Assembly: GCF_014205275.1 (NCBI RefSeq)
Contig: NZ_JACHND010000001.1
Location: 4,898,001-4,962,000 of the forward strand
DNA: 64,000 nucleotides
Direction of reading: 5' to 3'
Source: Sphaerisporangium siamense
Lineage (GTDB): Bacteria > Actinomycetota > Actinomycetes > Streptosporangiales > Streptosporangiaceae
Shown: piece after piece, positions 31,296 to 40,084 of the stretch
Numbering within the stretch: the first letter of the stretch is position 1
How the letters are laid out: each line of letters starts with the position of its first letter
Program-made: the position numbers and the translations under genes
Notes under the pieces: model-generated
Told to the model about the DNA's origin: nothing
Databases searched by the model: none
What the model saw: the letters and a program-made list of their open reading frames with translations, nothing else

Positions 31296-32279
31296 TCACC
31301 TCCTCGCCATGGCGCGCATGTAGGACTGCCCGCCGCTCTCACCCTCGGCGTCACGGATCGTGGAGCCGGTGTAGTTCATGAAGACGTCGTCCAGCGACGG
31401 GCGCGACACGCTCACCGAGCGGATCGGCACGCCGAGCTCGGAGAACAGCCGCGGCACGAACGCCTCCCCCGAGGCCACCGCGAAGGTGACCGTGCCCTCG
31501 CGGACGGCGGCGTCCAGGTCGAAGCGCTCCTTGAGCGCGGCGATCGCGGTCGCGTCGTCGGCGGTCTGGATCTGGACGCGGTCCTTGCCGACGCTGGCCT
31601 TCAGCTCCTCGGGGGAGTCGATGACCACGATCTCGCCGTGGTCGATGATCGCGATGCGGTCGCAGTACTCGGCCTCGTCCATGTAGTGCGTCGTCATGAA
31701 GATCGTGATGTCCTCGGTGCGACGCAGCTTGTCGATGTAGCCCCAGATGGCCGCGCGGGTCTGGGGGTCCAGCCCCACGGTGGGCTCGTCGAGGAACAGC
31801 ACGCGCGGCGAGTGCAGCAGGCCGCGCGCGATCTCCAGGCGGCGCTTCATGCCGCCGGAGAAGGTGTTCACCTTGGCGTCCTTGCGGTCCCACAGCGCGA
31901 CCATCTCCATCACCTGCCGGATGCGCGCGGCCACGACCTCCTTCGGCACCCCGTACAGCTCGGCGTGGAAGCGCAGGTTCTGCTCGGCCGACAGGTAGCC
32001 GTCCAGGGTCGGGTCCTGGAAGACCAGCCCGATGTTGCGCCGCACCTCGTCGCGTTCCCGGACGACGTCGTGCCCCGCGACCAGGGCGCTGCCGCCCGTC
32101 GGGCGGATCAGCGTGCACAGCATGCTGATCGTGGTGGTCTTGCCGGCGCCGTTCGGGCCGAGGAAGCCGAAGACCTCGCCCGGCCGCACCTCGAACTCGA
32201 CGCCTTTCACGGCCTCGACCGCGCCGTAGCTCTTCCTGAGCCCTTGTACGGCGACGGCGGGCGCCTCACGTGTCGTCAC
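31296..32279 (-). CDS. ABC exporter ATP-binding protein (DrrA-like)
   Basis: The 327-residue protein is a complete nucleotide-binding domain: Walker [11 protein letters not shown], the Q-loop, the signature [16 protein letters not shown], Walker [13 protein letters not shown] and a switch His in [10 protein letters not shown]. The DrrA-type C-terminal extension (about 230-327) matches the daunorubicin-resistance subfamily. The GTG at 32279 overlaps the PadR stop (GTGA), indicating translational coupling. The exported compound is unknown; no biosynthetic cluster is adjacent. Confidence 0.9.
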   Translation of the reverse strand: MTTREAPAVAVQGLRKSYGAVEAVKGVEFEVRPGEVFGFLGPNGAGKTTTISMLCTLIRPTGGSALVAGHDVVRERDEVRRNIGLVFQDPTLDGYLSAEQNLRFHAELYGVPKEVVAARIRQVMEMVALWDRKDAKVNTFSGGMKRRLEIARGLLHSPRVLFLDEPTVGLDPQTRAAIWGYIDKLRRTEDITIFMTTHYMDEAEYCDRIAIIDHGEIVVIDSPEELKASVGKDRVQIQTADDATAIAALKERFDLDAAVREGTVTFAVASGEAFVPRLFSELGVPIRSVSVSRPSLDDVFMNYTGSTIRDAEGESGGQSYMRAMARR

Positions 32280-32920
32280 GGTTCCTCTTCCTCCTCGTCC
32301 CCGTCGTCGGCGAGGATCACGAAGATCGAACGTCTGGTGGACTTGAGCAGGGTGCGCGCCGCGGCGAGCTGCCGCGGGTTGGCGACCTGCGTGAGCTGGG
32401 CGAACGCCTCTCCGAGCTGCGACCAGAGCATCCGCAGCTCCATCATCTCCTCGGGCAGGCTGCTCGCGACCTCCGACCACGGGTCACCGGCCGCGTGCCG
32501 GGCGAGGTGGTCGCGGCCCTTGCCGGTGAGCCGGTAGGTGCGGCTGCCGCCCGACTCCTCCCCGGTGATCAGCCTCTCGTCCTCCAGTTGCTGGAGCGCG
32601 GGGTAGACCGAGCCGGGGCTGGGGCGCCAGATGCCGTGGCTGCGCCGCTGGATCTCCTGGATCATCTGGTAGCCGTTGCGCTCGCCCTCCGCCAGCAGCG
32701 ACAGCAGCGCGGCGCGCACGTCGCCCCGCCGCACCCGGGGCGCGAAGTGGGCGCCCGGCGGCCCGTGGTGGAAGCCCGGCGGGACCGGGGGGACCGGAGG
32801 AGCAGGCGGCGCCGGGGGGATCGGCGGGACGGGCGGCACCGGGCCCGCCGGGGGCGGCGTGAACGGGGGCGGCGGGGGGTGCGCGGACATGCGCGTATGC
32901 CACTCGTACGAGGGGTCCAC
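32276..32920 (-). CDS. PadR-family transcriptional regulator with a proline-rich N-terminus
   Basis: Residues about 65-140 are the PadR winged helix (RGDVRAALLSLLAEGERNGYQMIQEI, then SPGSVYPALQQLEDERLI), followed by a C-terminal dimerisation helix and an acidic end ([10 protein letters not shown]). The first 60 residues are a Pro/Gly run that most PadR proteins lack. GTG 32920 has GGAGGT eight bases upstream. It heads the exporter operon and almost certainly represses it and itself through the inverted repeat at 32934-32972. Ligand-induced release by the exported drug is the usual model for PadR-ABC pairs (inference). Confidence 0.88.
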   Translation of the reverse strand: MDPSYEWHTRMSAHPPPPPFTPPPAGPVPPVPPIPPAPPAPPVPPVPPGFHHGPPGAHFAPRVRRGDVRAALLSLLAEGERNGYQMIQEIQRRSHGIWRPSPGSVYPALQQLEDERLITGEESGGSRTYRLTGKGRDHLARHAAGDPWSEVASSLPEEMMELRMLWSQLGEAFAQLTQVANPRQLAAARTLLKSTRRSIFVILADDGDEEEEEP

Positions 32921-32933
32921 AGGTCATGACCTC

Positions 32934-32972
32934 CAACTATCGAGATACGTAAACGATATATCTAGATAGTTG
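32934..32972. promoter_or_regulatory. Probable PadR operator upstream of the exporter operon
   Basis: CAACTATCGAGATA (32934-32947) and TATCTAGATAGTTG (32959-32972) are inverted copies with one mismatch in 14. Each arm contains its own TATCnnGATA palindrome, and the two cores start 21 bp apart, two helical turns. The left arm abuts the padR ribosome site, which fits autorepression. Confidence 0.75.
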
Positions 32973-33004
32973 GCAGAACAAGCGGCTTTCCGGACATGAC
33001 GAAG

Positions 33005-33032
33005 CCCCGCCGCGCCCGAGGGCGCAGCGGGG
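33005..33032 (-). terminator. Terminator hairpin after tetR
   Basis: CCCCGC/GCGGGG and GCGCC/GGCGC form an 11-bp stem with one mismatch and a 4-base loop. It starts 17 bases past the stop of the TetR gene. Confidence 0.6.
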
Positions 33033-33047
33033 GAGAGGAGGTGTGTG

Positions 33048-33063
33048 GTTAGCGCTCGTTAAC
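33048..33063. promoter_or_regulatory. Operator-like palindrome overlapping the tetR stop codon
   Basis: GTTAGCGCTCGTTAAC differs at two central bases from the copy in the tetR-carboxylase promoter region at 33698. It encodes the last residues (VNER) and the TAA stop of the TetR gene, so the sequence may be under both coding and binding constraint. Confidence 0.6.
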
Positions 33064-33645
33064 CAGGCCGGACAGCGCCGCCCGGGCCAGGCTCCGCAGC
33101 AGGGCCGCCATGGCCGGACGCGGAAGCTCCCCGGCGCTGTGCGGCGTGGAGTTGAGCAGGCCGAAGACCGCGTGGGTGGCCGCCCGCAGCTCCGGCGGCG
33201 CGACGTCGGGGTACAGCTCGGTCAGCACCGTGACCCACTCCTCGACGTACAGCCGCTGCAGGCGCCGGATCTGCCGCCGCGACGGCTCGGGGACGTTGCC
33301 GAGCTCGCGGTCGTGCACGGTGATCAGCGCCGGATGGTCGAGCGCGAAGTCGATCTGCCCGCTGATCAGCGCGTCCAGGGCCTCGCCCGCGGTGCCGGCC
33401 GCGGTGACCCGCTCCACCGCCGCGCCGCGCAGGCGCTCGCTGACGTCGAGCAGCATCTCGGCGAGCAGTGACTCCTTGCCGCTGAAGTGGCGGTACAGGG
33501 CCGGGCCCGAGACGCCGACGGCCGCGCCGATCTCTTCGATGGAGGTGCCGTGGAAGCCCCGCGCCGCGAACAGCCGGGCCGCCGCGTCCAGGATCTCCCT
33601 GCGGCGGTTGCCGGGAACGCGGGTAGGACTTCGCATGACGGCCAT
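33049..33645 (-). CDS. TetR-family regulator of the branched-chain acyl-CoA operon
   Basis: An N-terminal TetR helix-turn-helix (REILDAAARLFAARGFHGTSIEEIGAAVGVSGPALYRHF) precedes an all-helical ligand domain. It is divergent from the carboxylase operon, as for actinomycete regulators of leucine/acyl-CoA catabolism, and probably represses that operon until an acyl-CoA binds. Start candidates are TTG 33654, ATG 33645 and ATG 33636; none has a clear ribosome site, so a leaderless transcript is possible. The promoter-side operator is at 33698-33713. Confidence 0.85.
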   Translation of the reverse strand: MAVMRSPTRVPGNRRREILDAAARLFAARGFHGTSIEEIGAAVGVSGPALYRHFSGKESLLAEMLLDVSERLRGAAVERVTAAGTAGEALDALISGQIDFALDHPALITVHDRELGNVPEPSRRQIRRLQRLYVEEWVTVLTELYPDVAPPELRAATHAVFGLLNSTPHSAGELPRPAMAALLRSLARAALSGLVNER

Positions 33646-33697
33646 GACCGGCAATGGTAGACGAAGCAGTTAATCATCACTAACATCTGAGGTCGGT

Positions 33698-33713
33698 GTT
33701 AGCGTACGTTAAC
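33698..33713. promoter_or_regulatory. Probable TetR operator in the tetR-carboxylase intergenic region
   Basis: GTTAGCGTACGTTAAC is a 16-bp palindrome with one mismatched pair. It lies 21 bases before the carboxyltransferase start and about 53 bases before the tetR start, well placed to block both promoters. Confidence 0.75.
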
Positions 33714-33733
33714 CCCTCTGGGAGGAGCGCACC

Positions 33734-35320
33734 ATGGCCCCTGTGCTCCGGACCGCGGTGGGTCCGGGCGGCGAGGAGTACAAGCGCAACGCGGAGGTCA
33801 ACGAGCGGCTGGCCGCGGAGCTGCGCGAACGCCTCGCGCTCGCCGCCCTGGGCGGCCCCGAGCGATCCCGCGCGCGGCACGTCGAGCGCGGCAAGCTCCT
33901 GCCCCGCGACCGCGTGGGCACCCTGCTCGACCCCGGCTCGCGCTTCCTGGAACTGTCGCCGCTGGCCGCCACCGGCCTGTACGGCGACGAGGCCCCCGCC
34001 GCGGGCATCATCACCGGCATCGGCCGGGTCTCCGGGCGCGAGTGCGTGATCGTCGCCAACGACGCCACCGTCAAGGGCGGCACGTACTACCCGATCACCG
34101 TCAAGAAGCACCTGCGCGCCCAGGAGGTCGCCCTCCACAACCGCCTGCCGTGCGTCTACCTGGTCGACTCCGGCGGCGCGTTCCTCCCGCTGCAGGACGA
34201 GGTCTTCCCCGACCGCGAGCACTTCGGCCGCATCTTCTACAACCAGGCCACCATGTCCCGGCGCGGCATCCCGCAGATCGCCGCGGTCCTCGGGTCCTGC
34301 ACGGCCGGGGGCGCCTACGTGCCCGCGATGAGCGACGAGGCCGTCATCGTCAGGAACCAGGGCACGATCTTCCTTGGCGGCCCGCCCCTGGTGAAGGCCG
34401 CCACCGGCGAGGAGGTCACGGCCGAGGAGCTCGGCGGCGGCGAGGTGCACGCCCGTGTCAGCGGCGTCACCGACCACCTGGCCGAGGACGACGCCCACGC
34501 GCTCGCCATCGTCCGCGACATCGTCGCCACCCTCGCCCCGCGCGGACCCGCCCCCTGGGAGCGCGCCCCGTCCCGCGAGCCCGCGCACGACCCGCGCGAC
34601 CTGTACGGCATCGTGCCCTCCGACACCCGCACGCCCTACGACGTGCGCGAGGTCGTCGCCCGCGTGGTGGACGGCAGCGAGTTCCTGGAGTTCAAGGCCG
34701 AGTACGGCACCACGCTGGTGACCGGCTTCGCCAGGATCCACGGGCACCCGGTCGGCGTCGTGGCCAACAACGGCATCCTGTTCGGCGAGTCCGCGCTGAA
34801 GGGCGCGCACTTCATCGAGCTGTGCGACCAGCGCGGCGTCCCGCTGGTGTTCCTGCAGAACATCAGCGGGTTCATGGTGGGCCGGGCCTACGAGGCCGGC
34901 GGCATCGCCAAGCACGGCGCCAAGATGGTCACCGCGGTCTCCTGCGCCCGGGTCCCCAAGTTCACCGTGGTGATCGGCGGATCGTTCGGGGCCGGCAACT
35001 ACGCGATGGCCGGCCGCGCCTACTCCCCGCGCCTGCTGTGGATGTGGCCGAACGCCCGCATCTCGGTCATGGGCGGCGAGCAGGCCGCCAACGTCCTCGC
35101 CACCGTGCGCCCCGGCGGCGACGCCGAGGGCGAGGCCGAGTTCAAGCGCGAGATCCGGGACCGCTACGAGCGCCAGGGCAACCCGTACTACTCCACCGCG
35201 CGGCTCTGGGACGACGGCGTGATCGACCCCCTCGACACCCGCACCGTGCTGGGGCTGGCCCTGTCGGCCGCGGCCAACGCCCCCCTCGACCCCATCGGCT
35301 ACGGCGTCTTCCGGATGTGA
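33734..35320 (+). CDS. Acyl-CoA carboxylase carboxyltransferase (beta) subunit, methylcrotonyl-CoA type
   Basis: The 528-residue protein has both crotonase-like halves of a biotin-dependent carboxyltransferase: [20 protein letters not shown] in the N-half, and [28 protein letters not shown] with [18 protein letters not shown] in the C-half. The FLQN-GFMVG form and the operon context (biotin subunit, HMG-CoA lyase, acyl-CoA dehydrogenase) point to 3-methylcrotonyl-CoA carboxylase of leucine breakdown. It transfers CO2 from carboxybiotin to the acyl-CoA. GGAGGAG precedes the ATG. The biotin subunit gene begins 2 bases after the stop. Confidence 0.9.
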   Translation: MAPVLRTAVGPGGEEYKRNAEVNERLAAELRERLALAALGGPERSRARHVERGKLLPRDRVGTLLDPGSRFLELSPLAATGLYGDEAPAAGIITGIGRVSGRECVIVANDATVKGGTYYPITVKKHLRAQEVALHNRLPCVYLVDSGGAFLPLQDEVFPDREHFGRIFYNQATMSRRGIPQIAAVLGSCTAGGAYVPAMSDEAVIVRNQGTIFLGGPPLVKAATGEEVTAEELGGGEVHARVSGVTDHLAEDDAHALAIVRDIVATLAPRGPAPWERAPSREPAHDPRDLYGIVPSDTRTPYDVREVVARVVDGSEFLEFKAEYGTTLVTGFARIHGHPVGVVANNGILFGESALKGAHFIELCDQRGVPLVFLQNISGFMVGRAYEAGGIAKHGAKMVTAVSCARVPKFTVVIGGSFGAGNYAMAGRAYSPRLLWMWPNARISVMGGEQAANVLATVRPGGDAEGEAEFKREIRDRYERQGNPYYSTARLWDDGVIDPLDTRTVLGLALSAAANAPLDPIGYGVFRM

Positions 35321-35322
35321 TC

Positions 35323-37356
35323 ATGCTTTCTGGGCTCTCAGGCATCGGCACCGTGCTCGTGGCCAACCGCGGCGAGATCGCGCTGCGCGTGATCAGGACG
35401 CTCCGGCGGCTCGGCCTGCGCTCCGTCGCCGTCCACAGCGACGCCGACGCCGGGGCGCGGCACGTCCGCGAGGCCGACGCGGCCGTCCGGCTCGCCGCGG
35501 GCTACCTCGACATCGAGGGCGTCGTCGCCGCGGCGAAGGCGAGCGGCGCCCGGGCCGTCCACCCCGGGTACGGCTTCCTGGCCGAGAACACCGCGTTCGC
35601 GCGCCGCTGCGCCGAGGAGGGGCTGGTGTTCGTCGGCCCGCCGCCGGAGGCCATCGAGGCGATGGGCGACAAGATCCGCGCCAAGGCCACGGTGGAGGCG
35701 GCGGGCGTGCCGGTCGTGCCGGGCGGCGCCGAGCCCGGCGACGACCTCGCCGAGGCCGCCGCGCGCATCGGCTTCCCGGTGCTGATCAAGCCGTCGGCGG
35801 GCGGCGGCGGCAAGGGCATGCTGGTGGTGCGCTCGGCGGGCGAGCTGGCCGACGCGGTCGCCTCCGCGCGGCGCACGGCCGCGGCCGCGTTCGGCGACGC
35901 CACCCTGCTCGTCGAACGGTACGTCTCCGACCCCCGGCACATCGAGATCCAGGTCCTGGCCGACACCCACGGCAACGTGATCCACCTCGGCGAGCGCGAG
36001 TGCAGCCTTCAGCGCCGCCATCAGAAGATCGTCGAGGAGGCCCCCTCGCCGCTGATCGACGAGGAGACCCGCCGGCGCATGGGCGCCGCCGCGGTCAGCG
36101 CCGCCCGCTCGGTCGGGTACGTCGGCGCGGGCACCGTCGAGTTCATCGTCCCCGGCGACCAGCCCGGCCACCCGGGCTACTTCATCGAGATGAACACCCG
36201 CCTGCAGGTCGAACACCCGGTCACCGAGATGGTCACCGGCCTCGACCTGGTGGAGCTGCAGCTCCGCGTAGCGGCGGGCGAGCCCCTGCCCCTGACGCAG
36301 CAGGACGTGCGCATGCGCGGCCACGCCGTCGAGGCCCGCGTGTACGCCGAGGACCCGGCGCGCGACTTCCTGCCCACCGGCGGCCGGGTGCTGGCCCTGG
36401 CCGAGCCCGAGGACACCGCCGGAGTCCGGGTGGACTCCGGCCTCTTCCCGGGCGCGGTCGTCGGCAGCGACTACGACCCCATGCTCGCCAAGGTGATCGC
36501 CTGGGGCCAGGACCGCGCCGCCGCCCTGCGCGGGCTCGACACCGCGCTGCGCCGCACGACGGTCCTCGGCGTCACCACCAACATCGCGTTCCTGCGCGCC
36601 CTGCTGGCCGACGCCGACGTCGCCGCCGGGCGGCTCGGCACCGGCCTGATCGACCAGCGCCTCGACGCCCTGCTCACCGCCGCCCACGCCACTGGCGCCC
36701 CGCCGGACGAGGTGCTCGCCGCGGCGGCCCTGGTGCTGCACGACGAGCTGTCCGCGGGCGGCGAAGACCCCTGGGGTGTGCCGGACGGGTGGCGGATCGG
36801 CGAGCCCGCCTGGACGACCTGGCCGCTCGCCGCGCGCGGCGAGCCGGTCGCCGTCCGGGTCAGGGGCCTGCCCGCGCGCGGCGCCGAGGTCGCCGTCGGG
36901 GACGGGCCGCCGTCCGAGGCCAGGGTCGCGCGCGAGAACGGCGACGCGCTGGTCACCCTGGACGGGGTCACCACGCGCTACGCCTGCGCCCGCGACGGGC
37001 ACACGGTGTGGCTCGGGCGCGACGGGCGCGCCTGGGCCCTCACCCGCCACCTGCCCGGGGACCCGGGCGACCGCGCCGGGGCCGGCCTGGCGGGCGACGG
37101 CGTGGTGCGCAGCCCGATGCCGGGCACGGTGCTGCTGGTCAAGGTGGTGCCGGGCGAGGCGGTGACCGAGGGGCAGCCGCTGCTGATCGTCGAGGCGATG
37201 AAGATGGAGCACACCGTGACCGCCCCCGCCGGCGGCGTCGTCGCCGAGCTCTCGGCCCGCGCGGGGCGTCCGGTCGACATGGACGAGGTGCTGGCCGTCA
37301 TCCGCGCCCCCGACGCGGGGACGTCCCCCGAGGTCACCGAGACGGGAGGATCGTGA
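35323..37356 (+). CDS. Acyl-CoA carboxylase biotin carboxylase / biotin carrier (alpha) subunit
   Basis: The 677-residue chain holds an N-terminal biotin carboxylase (VLVANRGEIALRVIRTLRRLG; ATP loop KPSAGGGGKGM; EMNTRLQVEHPVTEMVTGLDLV), the BT linker domain, and a C-terminal carrier domain with the biotinylated lysine in VEAMKMEHTV. This is the standard methylcrotonyl/propionyl-type alpha subunit. The start is ATG 35323; a GTG at 35317 that overlaps the upstream stop is possible. Its stop overlaps the HMG-CoA lyase start. Confidence 0.9.
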   Translation: MLSGLSGIGTVLVANRGEIALRVIRTLRRLGLRSVAVHSDADAGARHVREADAAVRLAAGYLDIEGVVAAAKASGARAVHPGYGFLAENTAFARRCAEEGLVFVGPPPEAIEAMGDKIRAKATVEAAGVPVVPGGAEPGDDLAEAAARIGFPVLIKPSAGGGGKGMLVVRSAGELADAVASARRTAAAAFGDATLLVERYVSDPRHIEIQVLADTHGNVIHLGERECSLQRRHQKIVEEAPSPLIDEETRRRMGAAAVSAARSVGYVGAGTVEFIVPGDQPGHPGYFIEMNTRLQVEHPVTEMVTGLDLVELQLRVAAGEPLPLTQQDVRMRGHAVEARVYAEDPARDFLPTGGRVLALAEPEDTAGVRVDSGLFPGAVVGSDYDPMLAKVIAWGQDRAAALRGLDTALRRTTVLGVTTNIAFLRALLADADVAAGRLGTGLIDQRLDALLTAAHATGAPPDEVLAAAALVLHDELSAGGEDPWGVPDGWRIGEPAWTTWPLAARGEPVAVRVRGLPARGAEVAVGDGPPSEARVARENGDALVTLDGVTTRYACARDGHTVWLGRDGRAWALTRHLPGDPGDRAGAGLAGDGVVRSPMPGTVLLVKVVPGEAVTEGQPLLIVEAMKMEHTVTAPAGGVVAELSARAGRPVDMDEVLAVIRAPDAGTSPEVTETGGS

Positions 37357-38303
37357 TGCTCCAGCCGATGCGGGTGCCGGCGGAAGGGCTGCCGGACCGC
37401 GTGACGATCTACGAGGTCGGGCCGCGCGACGGCCTGCAGAACGAACCGGCGATCGTGCCGCTGGAGGTCAAGGCCGAGCTGGTCGCGCGGCTGGCCGCCG
37501 CCGGGCTCACCACCATCGAGACCACCAGCTTCGTCCGCCCCACGTGGGTGCCCCAGCTCGCCGACGCCGAGGAGCTGCTGGCGCGCGTCGAGAAGGCGCC
37601 GGGCGTGCGCTACCCGGTGCTGGTCCCCAACGAGCGCGGCCTGGACCGCGCGCTCGCCCTGGGCGTCACCGACATCGCGATCTTCGGCAGCGCCACCGAG
37701 ACCTTCGCCCGGCGCAACCTCAACCGCGGCCTGGACGAGTCGGTCGAGATGTTCGCCCCGGTCGTCGCGCGCGCCCGCGAGAACGGCCTGCGGGTGCGGG
37801 CGTACCTGTCGATGTGCTTCGGCGACCCGTGGGAGGGGCCGGTGCCGATCGCGCAGGTCGTCGGCAACGGCAGGCGGCTGCTCGACCTCGGCTGCGAGCA
37901 GCTCTCGCTCGGCGACACCATCGGCGTCGGCACCCCCGGGCACGTCACTGCCCTGCTCGACGCCTTCGCCGCGGCGGGCGTCGGCCCCGAGCGCCTCGCC
38001 GTGCACTTCCACGACACCTACGGCCAGGCGCTGGCCAACACCCTCAGCGCGCTGCGCGCGGGCGTCACCGTGGTGGACGCCTCGGCCGGGGGCATCGGCG
38101 GCTGCCCCTACGCCAAGAGCGCCACCGGCAACCTCGCCACCGAGGACCTGGTGTGGATGCTGTCCGGCCTCGGCATCGAGACCGGCGTGGACCTGGCGTC
38201 GCTGGCCGCGACCAGCCTGTGGCTGGCGGAGCGGCTCGGCCGCCCGAGCCCGTCGGCGGTGGTGCGCGCGCTGTCCCAAGAACTCTCCGAGGATGAGGAG
38301 TAG
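37356..38303 (+). CDS. Hydroxymethylglutaryl-CoA lyase
   Basis: This 315-residue TIM-barrel enzyme has the HMG-CoA lyase signatures: EVGPRDGLQNE (catalytic Arg and metal Asp), ETTSFVRPTWVPQ, HFHDTYGQA and the catalytic-Cys loop GGIGGCPYAKSATGN. It cleaves HMG-CoA to acetoacetate and acetyl-CoA, the last leucine-specific step. GGGAGGA lies five bases before ATG 37356, and the start shares a base with the upstream stop. Its presence is the strongest evidence that this operon handles the leucine/isovalerate branch and not propionyl-CoA. Confidence 0.92.
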   Translation: MLQPMRVPAEGLPDRVTIYEVGPRDGLQNEPAIVPLEVKAELVARLAAAGLTTIETTSFVRPTWVPQLADAEELLARVEKAPGVRYPVLVPNERGLDRALALGVTDIAIFGSATETFARRNLNRGLDESVEMFAPVVARARENGLRVRAYLSMCFGDPWEGPVPIAQVVGNGRRLLDLGCEQLSLGDTIGVGTPGHVTALLDAFAAAGVGPERLAVHFHDTYGQALANTLSALRAGVTVVDASAGGIGGCPYAKSATGNLATEDLVWMLSGLGIETGVDLASLAATSLWLAERLGRPSPSAVVRALSQELSEDEE

Positions 38304-38306
38304 ATC

Positions 38307-39473
38307 ATGCACCGGCTCAGCGACGAGTACGAGGCCCTGCGCAAGACCGTCGAGGAGTTCTCCCGGGACGTGGTGGCCCCGGTGATCGGCGACTACTACG
38401 AGCGCTGCGAGTTCCCCTACGACATCGTCTCCCAGATGGGCCGCATGGGACTGTTCGGCCTGCCGATCCCCGAGGAGCACGGGGGCATGGGCGGGGACTA
38501 CTTCGCGCTGTGCCTCGCCCTGGAGGAGCTGGCCCGCGTCGACTCCTCGGTGGCGATCACCCTGGAGGCCGCGGTGTCGCTCGGCGCGATGCCGCTCTAC
38601 CGGTTCGGCACCGCGGAGCAGAAGGCCGAGTGGCTGCCGGAGCTGACCTCCGGGCGCAAGCTCGGCGCGTTCGGGCTCACCGAGCCCGGCGGCGGCTCCG
38701 ACGTGCCCGGCGGCATGCGCACCACGGCCGTGCTGGACGGCGGCGAGTGGGTGATCAACGGCTCCAAGGCGTTCATCACCAACTCCGGCACCGACATCAC
38801 CGGCTTCGTGGCGGTCGCCGCCATCACCGGGCAGCGGCGCAAGGCCGACGGCGAGCCCGCGCCGGAGATCTCCACGATCCTGGTCCCGTCGGGCACGCCC
38901 GGGTTCACGGTGTCCAAGAAGTACTCCAAGGTCGGCTGGTCGGCCTCCGACACCCGCGAGCTGGCCTTCTCCGACTGCCGCGTGCCCGCGGCCGGCCTCG
39001 TCGGCGAGCGCGGGCGCGGGTACGCCCAGTTCCTGCAGACCCTCGACGAGGGCCGGGTCGCCATCGCCGCGCTGTCGGTGGGCCTGGCGCAGGGCTGCGT
39101 GGACGAGAGCCTGCGCTACGTCAAGGAGCGGCACGCGTTCGGGCAGGCGATCGGGCGCTACCAGGCCATCCAGTTCAAGGTGGCCGACATGGAGGTGCGC
39201 GCGCACACCGCCCGCCTGGCGTACTACCACGCGGCGGAGAAGATGCTCGCCGGCGAGCCGTTCAAGAAGGAGGCGGCGATCGCCAAGCTGGTGAGCTCCA
39301 ATGCCGCCATGGACAACGCCCGCGACGCCACCCAGATCTTCGGCGGCTACGGCTTCATGAACGAGTACCCCGTGGGCCGGTTCTACCGCGACGCGAAGAT
39401 CCTGGAGATCGGCGAGGGCACCAGCGAGGTCCAGCGCATGCTCATCGCCCGCCAGCTGGGCCTGAACGCCTGA
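38307..39473 (+). CDS. Acyl-CoA dehydrogenase (short/branched chain)
   Basis: The 388-residue flavoprotein has the family landmarks GAFGLTEPGGGSD, FITNSGTDITGF, QIFGGYGFMNEYPVGRFYRDAKI and EIGEGTSEVQ. The Glu in EIGEGTSE is the catalytic-base position of the SCAD/branched-chain group. Classical isovaleryl-CoA dehydrogenases have Gly or Ala there and use a Glu elsewhere. The enzyme may therefore accept several branched acyl-CoAs, like Streptomyces AcdH, and not only isovaleryl-CoA (inference). It has GAGGAG in the lyase 3' end and closes the operon. Confidence 0.88.
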   Translation: MHRLSDEYEALRKTVEEFSRDVVAPVIGDYYERCEFPYDIVSQMGRMGLFGLPIPEEHGGMGGDYFALCLALEELARVDSSVAITLEAAVSLGAMPLYRFGTAEQKAEWLPELTSGRKLGAFGLTEPGGGSDVPGGMRTTAVLDGGEWVINGSKAFITNSGTDITGFVAVAAITGQRRKADGEPAPEISTILVPSGTPGFTVSKKYSKVGWSASDTRELAFSDCRVPAAGLVGERGRGYAQFLQTLDEGRVAIAALSVGLAQGCVDESLRYVKERHAFGQAIGRYQAIQFKVADMEVRAHTARLAYYHAAEKMLAGEPFKKEAAIAKLVSSNAAMDNARDATQIFGGYGFMNEYPVGRFYRDAKILEIGEGTSEVQRMLIARQLGLNA

Positions 39474-39594
39474 CGCCGGGGCGCGGCGCGCCGGGCTACG
39501 CTATCGTGACAAACGGACATTTGGAGCACGAGACGCGATAGGCGACGAAAACCACCCGGCGCGGCCGGTGACGCCGCGAGAAAGGCCCGCCCCC

Positions 39595-40029
39595 ATGCCC
39601 GACGCGAGCGAGATCATGAACAGGGTCACCGATGGTTTCAACCGGCACGACCTGGAGGCGCTGACCCGCTGCTTCGACGCCCGGGGAGTGTTCGTCACCC
39701 CCAGCGGCGTGGGGGACGGGCTGGAGGAGATCACCTACTTCTTCGAGTCGTCCCTGACGGCCTTCCCCGACGCCGTCGTGACGCTCTGGAGCACGGTCAC
39801 GTGCGGGGACACCGCGATCGGCGAGTGGACCGTCACCGGCACGCACGGCGGCGCCTACATGCTGCCGGGCGGCGACGTCGTGACGGCGACCGGGCGTCCC
39901 ATCGCGATCCGGGGCGCCTCCTTCTGCACCGTGGACGAGGACGGCGTCGTCGGCTACCGCATCTACTACGACCAGCTCGAGCTCATCGCGCAGCTCGGGC
40001 GCACCGTGGGCGCGGAGCGCGAGTTCTGA
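39595..40029 (+). CDS. SnoaL-like / NTF2-fold protein
   Basis: The 144-residue protein opens with a helix of the SnoaL type (ASEIMNRVTDGFNRHDLEALTRCFDARGVFVTP) and ends with the sheet GASFCTVDEDGVVGYRIYYDQLELIAQLG. This resembles the ketosteroid-isomerase-like group that includes SnoaL hydroxylases and cyclases, but no catalytic set can be assigned. I use ATG 39595, with GAAAGG upstream; an in-frame GTG at 39568 is less likely. It does not resemble the other NTF2-like protein at 22371 beyond the fold. Confidence 0.75.
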   Translation: MPDASEIMNRVTDGFNRHDLEALTRCFDARGVFVTPSGVGDGLEEITYFFESSLTAFPDAVVTLWSTVTCGDTAIGEWTVTGTHGGAYMLPGGDVVTATGRPIAIRGASFCTVDEDGVVGYRIYYDQLELIAQLGRTVGAEREF

Positions 40030-40084
40030 TCTTTCGGGCACCCCGAATGGACGAACCGTGCGCCGAGTCCCTAAAGTCCCATTC

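Noticed and set aside
30418-32920. DrrAB-type exporter as part of an antibiotic gene cluster
   Set aside because: No polyketide, peptide or tailoring genes flank it; PadR-ABC pairs are common stand-alone units.
33734-37356. First carboxylase pair as propionyl-CoA carboxylase
   Set aside because: HMG-CoA lyase and acyl-CoA dehydrogenase in the same operon favour the methylcrotonyl-CoA role; no epsilon subunit or mutase is near.
39495-39545. CTATCG/CGATAG inverted repeat between the acyl-CoA dehydrogenase and SnoaL-like genes
   Set aside because: Arms are only about six bases with a long loop; too weak to call a terminator or operator.
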